A DNA stretch of 64,000 nt. Origin: Gonocerus acuteangulatus. Its lineage: Eukaryota > Arthropoda > Insecta > Hemiptera > Coreidae. The stretch spans positions 52,948,859-53,012,858 of the forward strand of contig OX328132.1 in assembly GCA_946811695.1 (NCBI GenBank), written 5' to 3'. Below the pieces are notes generated by a model. The model searched no databases, was not told the DNA's origin, and worked only from the letters and a program-made list of their open reading frames with translations. This document shows, piece by piece, positions 52,790-61,160 of the stretch (position 1 is the first letter of the stretch; every line of letters begins with the position of its first letter). The position numbers and the translations under genes are program-made.

Positions 52790-55700
52790 AATTTGAACCA
52801 CCGTTATTTTCGGTCTCTAGGGGTTCTGAAACGCAAAATTTTCTATTCGGCACTTCCGGATTGCGTCATGAGTTCAACCTTATAAGCGGGGTTCCTCCCT
52901 ATGGAGGGAGGGAGGAACCGTGCTAAAAATAAACCACTTTCAACCTATTTTATTTTATTTCTCGGCTTCTAAGGCGCATTGGACGGAACGCTCACGCTCG
53001 GATACGTGTCGACTATTTTTTGATGCAGAAAATCCAGAAAAAAAATGGTCCAAATCGGTGACCCCATCGCTGTATACTCCTCTTGTAAGTAGCCCATTCT
53101 TTTATTATTTATTCAGCTTCTTAATTCAATAAAACGTTAAACATATATTTGTTATTTTCACCCATATCCTAAATTTTAAAATACTATTGTAATTTTCTTT
53201 TGCAGGAAGATTCTTCAATTTCAGTTTTATATATAGCATCAATTATCAGCATGGTTTTGATGATGGGATTGGTATTTGTAACTGTAGCCTATTTTTATCT
53301 TCGTAGGCAATATAGTCAAGTACCTAACTCAAAACTGATTGCTTCGGTCAATCCAGAATATGTACCTACAGGTATAAAATTCATTTTATTTAAAAAAATA
53401 GTATTATCCCCTCTAGGTCCATAATCTACACAAATTAAGTAAGGGAAATATTAAAAAACATGCTATTAGGCATTGTTGCATAATAGGTTCAATTGCTTAT
53501 TGAATTTATTCTCTATTTATTGCATTTCAACATTAATTACATTTCTTAACACATTTTCAAAAATAAAGATTTATGACTAGTTATTTTCTTGCGTAGGCAG
53601 AAGGTCAATGAATAAAAATCAAATTAACATAACATCAATTTATTAAAATTGATTCTAAATGTTTTGAATCCTTGGATGCCTATTCAGGAGACTAAAAACT
53701 AGATACAGCCAAATGAGGCAAACGTGAATCTTCCACTAGAATGGCCACGTCATTACTGTCTGCCTACACAATTTTTTTTTTAATATTTTGGTCACTATTT
53801 TCTTAATATGAATTTTAGTTAGTATTTTCAATTTGGCGTATATTTATTACGTTTTATATTTGAAAAATAATGAGACCACCAATCCAAATTTTGAGATTGG
53901 GAGAAGCTTTCATTATGAATGGAAACATTATTAATTATATGTACACATATGAGCGAGTAATAAATAAATATTTACGTGTATATATAATGTACACAGGATG
54001 TCAAAAAAAAAAACAAAAAAAAAACTGCTAAACTTCAGGAATCGATGCAGGATGAAAAAAAGTCCTTTGGCATATAGCTCGTTTTTGATTCATTCACGAG
54101 AAAAACACAAAAAACAAAAAAAAAAAATAAATAATAAAAAAACTAAATATGAAGACACAGTCTTTCATAAGGCTTATTTAAAAATCATTAAACTTATATG
54201 TTTCATTCCTCCTCTAACCTAAAAAAAAAAAGAAACTTCATACTAAGAAACTTATTTTTTTCATGGTCGAAAAAAATAAACTGATTCTGCAAGTTCATCT
54301 TAATGTATAAAACACAAAACCAAATAAATTTAATAAAAATAAATGTTCAATTCTTAAAAAAATTGAAATTTAACACTGGACTGCATACATAATTATAAAA
54401 TACAATTTCTTCTTCCAGCAATTCCTAATAATCAATTTAACTACTGTTCAAAGTTTGTTTATAATTAATTATTAGTTATATAAATGATTCTGCAAATATT
54501 TGCTCATGAATGCAAATCATTGCTCATGAATGGAAGCATGATTTAATTATATATTCAAGCATAATTTACAAGTTGCATTTATAAATAAATAATTATTTAT
54601 TTATAAATGCAACTTGTAAATTATGCTTGAATATATAATTAAATCATGCTTCCATTCATGTGCAATGATTCATGAAGAATCAAACCAGTCAAGATTATGT
54701 TCTGCTCAATGATGATAACTATTTGCCGATGAAGTCCATTATGTTTGTGGTATAGATCAGTAATGGTTAGAAAGATATGACAATTTGGCTTTTATCTGAG
54801 TAATGGTAGGAAAATTAGGTAAAATTTCTTCCTTCCTCCTCTATAATGAACCTACAAGTAATTTATTTAAAGATAGACCAATTGGAGAGAAAAGAAAAGA
54901 ATAATATGGTTTAATTTTAAAGAATCCTAGTTAAATTTAATGAATGAAGCCATAAGTCTGTCTAAAACATTATATACAACATCATATGTTGAATAAGAGA
55001 CAACACACAAAAACGGATATTACTTCATATGAATCACACTTAAAAGAACAGGGCAAACAAGTCCGCCAACCTACAGCTATTATCGCATCACAGTGTTGCC
55101 ATCAAATAATAGTACAATAATAATATAAACATAAACAATAAGATAAGCTGCCACGTTGAGTGCTCCAGTTCCCGTTGATCATAGAAGTTAAGCAACGTCG
55201 GGCGTGGCCAGTACCTGAATGGGTGACCTAACCACGCGCTGTTGGCGTTATAAAAGGGCGGCAACCTATAGATAGCCTTGCGCTAATAGCCCAAGTGTTG
55301 ATACACCGTTAAAAACGCACACACACACATACAAATATGAAAATCTATTAGTGCAATATATGTAAAATATAATATTTAACAATCATAACTGTTTGTAATT
55401 ATTTTTATGGATGTACATTACAATTTCTGTCCATTAGTATGTGTTTATTTTAAATTATTTAATTTATTCATTAATTAATGTACTACTTTCCCCACTATTT
55501 AGTCTATGAACCTGATGACTGGGAAGTACCAAGGTCTCGAGTCGAACTTTTGGATGAAATTGGCCAAGGTTCATTTGGAATGGTGTATGAAGGAAGACTA
55601 TATTCTACTGATGGTGCAGAAGAACAACTTTGTGCTGTTAAGACTGTCAATGTTCAAGCAGCTGATAGAGACAGGATTGAGTTTCTGAATGAAGCTTCTG

Positions 55701-58700
55701 TTATGAAGTAATTAATTTCTTTAGATTTTTTACATGGTTCTGTTTTGTGTATTTTGTTAAACTTAGTGCATACCAAGTCATTTAATAAAAATATTATACT
55801 TTTTAGTAATTACAGAATATTGTGATTACTATGAGAGCAGAAAAACACTTTATTTAAATGAAAGTGAGGTTGCCCAAGGGGTTGCTAACAACACAGCTTT
55901 GTCTAAACGTAAAGGTGTAAAGGTCTTGAGATTGCTTCTCAGTTTCATTTGTGCCGTGACATCTTAGAATTTGTAAAATCATATATTATCCTTCAAAGCT
56001 TTCATATTCATATTTATCCTTCTCAGTTACTTTTTTTTTAATTTTATTTTTTTTAAATATTAACTGTAAAATATTAAGCATCATTAGACCATTAGTTACT
56101 GATTTCCAAAATTAGCATAAAAGTCGGTCAAGCCGAGTGAAGATAAGTTCTCCTGGTTGAAATGCAAATTATTTGTATTATCTAATAATGCCATTTTGGC
56201 ATGCCACTTCTATAAGTAAAGATCCAAGTTATAAGTTTTGTGTATCTGCCAATAACAATTTCATGCTTGTTTACAAAACCTTTCCTTCAAGCATGAAACT
56301 TAGTTACATTAGCTGGCATGACCTCATGATACACACCAATTTTCAGTGATTGAGTCTTGGCCCTAGAGAAACAAGTGTATGTGGTGCCTGCAGCAGCTTT
56401 CTGACTGTATAATTCCTGAGCAATCATTTACGGCCTTGTGCACAAACGGCATCCAAGAGGCCTGATTCAAACTGACTTCCCTGATCAGTAGTGATTCCCC
56501 TGGGAGCACCGAATCGTGAGACCCAAGAGGAGACAAAAACTGTAGAGATGGTCTCTTCAGAGATGTCTGGAACAGGTGTTGCTTTGGGCCATCAAATGAA
56601 ACGGTTGATTATTATCAGACACTGGTGCATGCTACTGGATGGAGGTAAGGAGGGACAACAATATCCATGTGCACTTGCTCAAAACGTGGAGATACGGTGT
56701 GTCGCGTAACCTTCGCCTTCTGTCAAGAAAGGCATACCTTCGCCCACTCATGACATCTACATTCAGCGATGGCCAGAAGTAATTGCTTGAGAGTATCCAC
56801 GGACTAGCATAAACTCTAGGGTGCCTGAGTGTATCAAGGCAGTGGAGGTAGGAACTGACAAAACAACTTTTAATTTCACAACATAAAGGTGTTGGTCTAC
56901 ACTGTTCAGCTGGAACTTCTTAAACTGCAAGTTCCCCTGTATAAAAGTGTAGATAGCTCTGTGTCAGCCTCCTGAAAGATCTTGCCCCTTGAGGATCTTC
57001 CAGCGACAGCTCCTCGACAAGGGATAGTTTGTCGACCACTGTCTTTGTATTCCTCTATAGATATTGAATATCATTCGTCTTCTGTGGTAATGCGGAAGTT
57101 GAGGAATTCCAGCTCAGCTTGGCCAAACAGGCTTTTAGCTGGATTTATAGTAAGCCCCATGTTGTTGCACTGCTGAAGAAACTTGCACAGATGTTGTTCA
57201 TGCTCCATGCTTGAGTGTGAAGCGATCAGATCATCTAAATATGGGAACAAAAATCAAGTCCATTCAATAACTTATTGTCCGAAAGTTTATCAGCATTCTG
57301 GAGGCCTGTGCAGATGTGGAGAAATGCATACAGTCCGAATGGTGTTATTATTGCTGTCTTCTCCTCTGCAGTTACAGCAATCGGAATCTGGAGGCAAGCA
57401 TGCTGCAAATCAAGTTGAAAGAAGGTCCTCTTGTCATGCAGATTGTGGTTGTAATCTGCTATATTAGCCATGGCAGAGCGGCGGATAGGGTCTGGTCTTT
57501 GAGGCCCCTAATTCCCGCAAACTCATAGAATTCTTTCCTTCTTCGCCTCTATGTGGAGCAGAGACAATTAAGGACTCTTGGAGGCTTGCACTACGCTTTC
57601 TTCCATCATGCGGCGAAATTCCTACTTGGCTGCTTGGTGGCATTCTGTTAGTACCAATGTGATTGATTACAGTTTGGTCTACTGCAGTGATGTTGGCGGC
57701 AATCAAGTGACTTGAGAATGTGTCCATAAGAGCTATCATCCGGTAAGGCCAAAATCAGTGGAACTCCCACCCGTAGAAGCTGTCCTTGCGAAGTTATATC
57801 TATCTGTTGGTCAATTAGACGACACCCATGCAGTTCTATCAAAAGCCCATAATGGGATAGAAAGTCTGCCCCTGTAATAGCCTTAGGGACGTCCGCTGTG
57901 ATGAACTGTCAGTAACAATTGGTCTGCATCCCCGAATCCAAACACAAATTCTTTTCTACAAATGTCCTAATCTTTTTACCATTGGCTGCAGTGACAGTGG
58001 CCATAATGTGTACCCTTCACTCGGGCAGAGGAAGGATAGACACTGCAGCTCGAGTTTCAATGAGGAATGGCATGAAGGTCTTCCTGTCAGGTCTGTGTTG
58101 GCCATGTAAGTTACTGGGATGTGGCTGTGACCTGCTTGACTTCCAGAACTTGTGATGTGAGGTAGGCTATTTGGGCCTCTAAAGCAGACACTGTCCTTTT
58201 GGCTGGGGTACGACAGTATTCACCTCAATAGGTTTGTGTACCTCGTGAATACTGTCGTCAACTCTGGCCATCTTCTCTCATGTAGTGTACCCAGTGGCTG
58301 ATAAAGTGGCCTGTATGTTGGTAGGAAGAGATCAAAGCCACATGATCTTCAGAGAGCATCATAGGGTTCAGTAGGGGGAGTCTTCATAGTGTCAGCAGCC
58401 TGCTGAAGGATATCAAATTTCAGCTTCATGATAATTGTTATATCTCTCTGTTATACTTCGTTATAGAGCGCGCAACTGTAGCGCTGCCCAGACATTGTTT
58501 ATATTGTTGTTGTTATGTTGTCAGTATTGCATCCTGTTAGTATCGTGTATTGTGCTATTTCAATAAACATTATATTACTGTTGTTAAAGTATGTTTATTT
58601 GTTCCAAGAGCCATAATAATAATGATCTGAAACTTGCTAGCATTGCTTGTAATTTTGCAGCAAATAAATAATTGCTAACCCCCTCAAACCATAACTCCGG

Positions 58701-59821
58701 ATCCTTTCTCCAAAATCCTTCCAGTGAGAGGGTAGAAATGTCTGTCCTTACTAGATGGAAATTTTTGGAACACAATTTTTGACTTCCTAACTTTGTTTGT
58801 GCTGGATAGGAGGTAAACATATCAAAAGTCCTCGCCCGTAGCCTTTGTGCCGGGGGCGAGGGGGGGGGGGGGGTTGGAAGGTCCCATTTTTCGGGTTTTA
58901 TATCCGAAACCCTGCGTCCTAGAGACATGACTATTTAATAACAAATGAAAGCTGATTAAATTGCCTATAAGTTCTATTCTATAAAGTTTTTCGAGATATG
59001 TTTAGGTTTCGAAATATCCGCTCTTGAAAAGCGGTCATTTTGGGGAAAAACACTGTCACGCCATATTTTTTCCCTTTTTGCCGGGATAACATTTCAATGA
59101 TGAATCCAAAAAATAAAAAACGGTTATAGAGTTGTAGAGTATTGTATTCCCTTCAAAAATATATATTATTTTGCTATTTTATGTATTTTCCTTCAAACGT
59201 AAAAATAATTTCAGTGTTCATCGTGAAATCTGAAATTTAGCGACTAATAGTCCAGGTATCTGAGATTTATAGATGGAAATATTTGGAACACAATTTTTGA
59301 CTTCATAACTTTGTTTCGGCTAGTTAGGAGGTCAACGTATCAAAAGTCCTCGCCCGTAGCCTTTGAGCCAAGGGGGAGGGGGGGCGGGTTGGAAGGTCCC
59401 ATTTTTCGGGTTTTCACTTATATCTCGGAAACCGTGGGTCCTAGCGACATGACCATTTTATAACAAATGAAAGCTGATTCAATTTCCTACAAGTTCTATT
59501 CAATAAAGTTTTTCGAGATATCTTTAGTTTTCGAAATATCCGCTCTTGAAAGTCTGTAATTTTGGGAAAAAACACACATTTTTATATTCTCGACCGGATA
59601 TCACTTCAACTATGAACCCAAAAAATAAATGTCGGCTATAGGGTTGTAGAGCATTCCATTCGCTTCAATAATATATATTACTCTACTATTTTATCTATTT
59701 TCTTTCAAAAGTTATATTCACACTCACATGGTCTTAGCAAAACCATGGACAATATCTTATCTAATTGAGTTTGAATAACTGGTCAATGGGCCCAAAATTA
59801 TATATTTTGTGCTATATTATA

Positions 59822-59879
<58 letters not shown>

Positions 59880-61077
59880 GAGTACTGGACGTATTTGCTC
59901 ACTATATTTAAATAATGGAGCATATTTTGGACTATACATTGACTGGAAATTGTGAGAAATTGAAAGGTTCATTGGTCAGTTGTCGCCTGATATCATGCTA
60001 AACATTAAAACTGTTTTTACGTTTGAAGGAAAATACATAAAATAGCAAAATAATATATATTTTTGAAGGGAATACAATACTCTACAACTCTATAACCGTT
60101 TTTTATTTTTTGGATTCATCATTGAAATGTTATCCCGTCAAAAAGGGAAAAAATATGGCGTGAAAGTGTTTTTCCCCAAAATGACCGCTTTTCAAGAGCG
60201 GATATTTCGAAACCTAAACATATCTCGAAAAACTTTATAGAATAGAACTTATAGGCAATTTAATCAGCTTTCATTTGTTATAGAATAGTCATGTCGCTAG
60301 GATGCAGGGTTTCCGAGATATAAGTGAAAATCCGGAAAATGGGACCTTCTAAACCCCCCCTTCTCCTCGGCACAAAGGCTACGGGCGAGGACTTTTGATA
60401 TATTCACCTCCTATCCAGCCCAAACAAAGTTATGAAGTCAAAAATTGTGTTAAAAAAATTTCCACCTACAGCTGTTTTCAAGCATTCGTTGACTGGACTG
60501 TTAGTGCTACCTGTTTATCATCCTCCAGCTGTGGGGAGGAACAGTTAATAATAAATAAATTATAGATAATAAGTCTAAATCCAATAGTAATAACTAATCC
60601 TAAACAGCATTTTTTCAATTGCTTTTTAACTTTAGCTTTTATAGTCCATGCTTAAAAAAACTGATGGAGAGATTACCAATAATATAATTAATTAATATAA
60701 ATAAGTATGATTTCTGAAATCATGGATGAAATGTATTGTGGAACAATATCATTAGTTTGAAATGAAGAATAGAAAATAATTTCCTACGTAATTGTAGTTG
60801 TTCTACATACACCGTATTTAGGAAATTTAACTTGTATACTTTCTTTTAAAGGGCATTCAATACACATCATGTCGTCAAACTTTTAGGAGTTGTTTCTCAA
60901 GGACAGCCAACGCTTGTCATCATGGAACTCATGAAGAGAGGAGATTTGAAGTCTTACCTTCGATCCCATCGTCCAGATTCAATAGAAAATCCTGATGCAA
61001 CACCCCCATCATTAAAGGTACTGTGTATCATCTGTCACAGGCCCACATAAAAAAAGTGGTATTTTCGAAAGACGCCA

Positions 61078-61160
<83 letters not shown>

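Larger units (their letters stand above)
51325..52925 (+). mobile_element. rep-A copy 3 inserted in rep-B
   Basis: GTCCGACTCGCAGGAACTGC starts it. TTTCGCTCCAAAACCCATGT and CCTATGGAGGGAGGGAGG match copy 2. It is interrupted by a SINE (51833-52032) and by an expanded (TA/TATG)n tract (52484-52787). Its right TIR is truncated. Confidence 0.75.
49829..53086. mobile_element. rep-B palindromic element with nested rep-A, SINE and microsatellite
   Basis: The left end AAGGGGAGTATACAGC is matched by the inverted GCTGTATACTCCTCTT at the right. The arms 49829-50770 and 50780-51320 plus 52925-53086 are complementary around a centre near 50780. The right arm is interrupted at 51320-52925 by a rep-A copy. 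No coding capacity. Confidence 0.8.

Noticed and set aside
52375..52926. Long Ile/Tyr/Val frames on both strands
   Set aside because: They are translations of the (TA/TATG)n tract.
55150..55260. Functional 5S rRNA gene
   Set aside because: Changes in the 5' third and end, and direct continuation into the SINE tail instead of a T-run terminator.
55506..55688. Alternative frame over kinase exon 19
   Set aside because: A shadow of the real frame, which encodes the conserved glycine loop and catalytic Lys.
57183..57528. Plus-strand frames over the second Ty3/gypsy relic
   Set aside because: The conserved RT motifs are on the minus strand.
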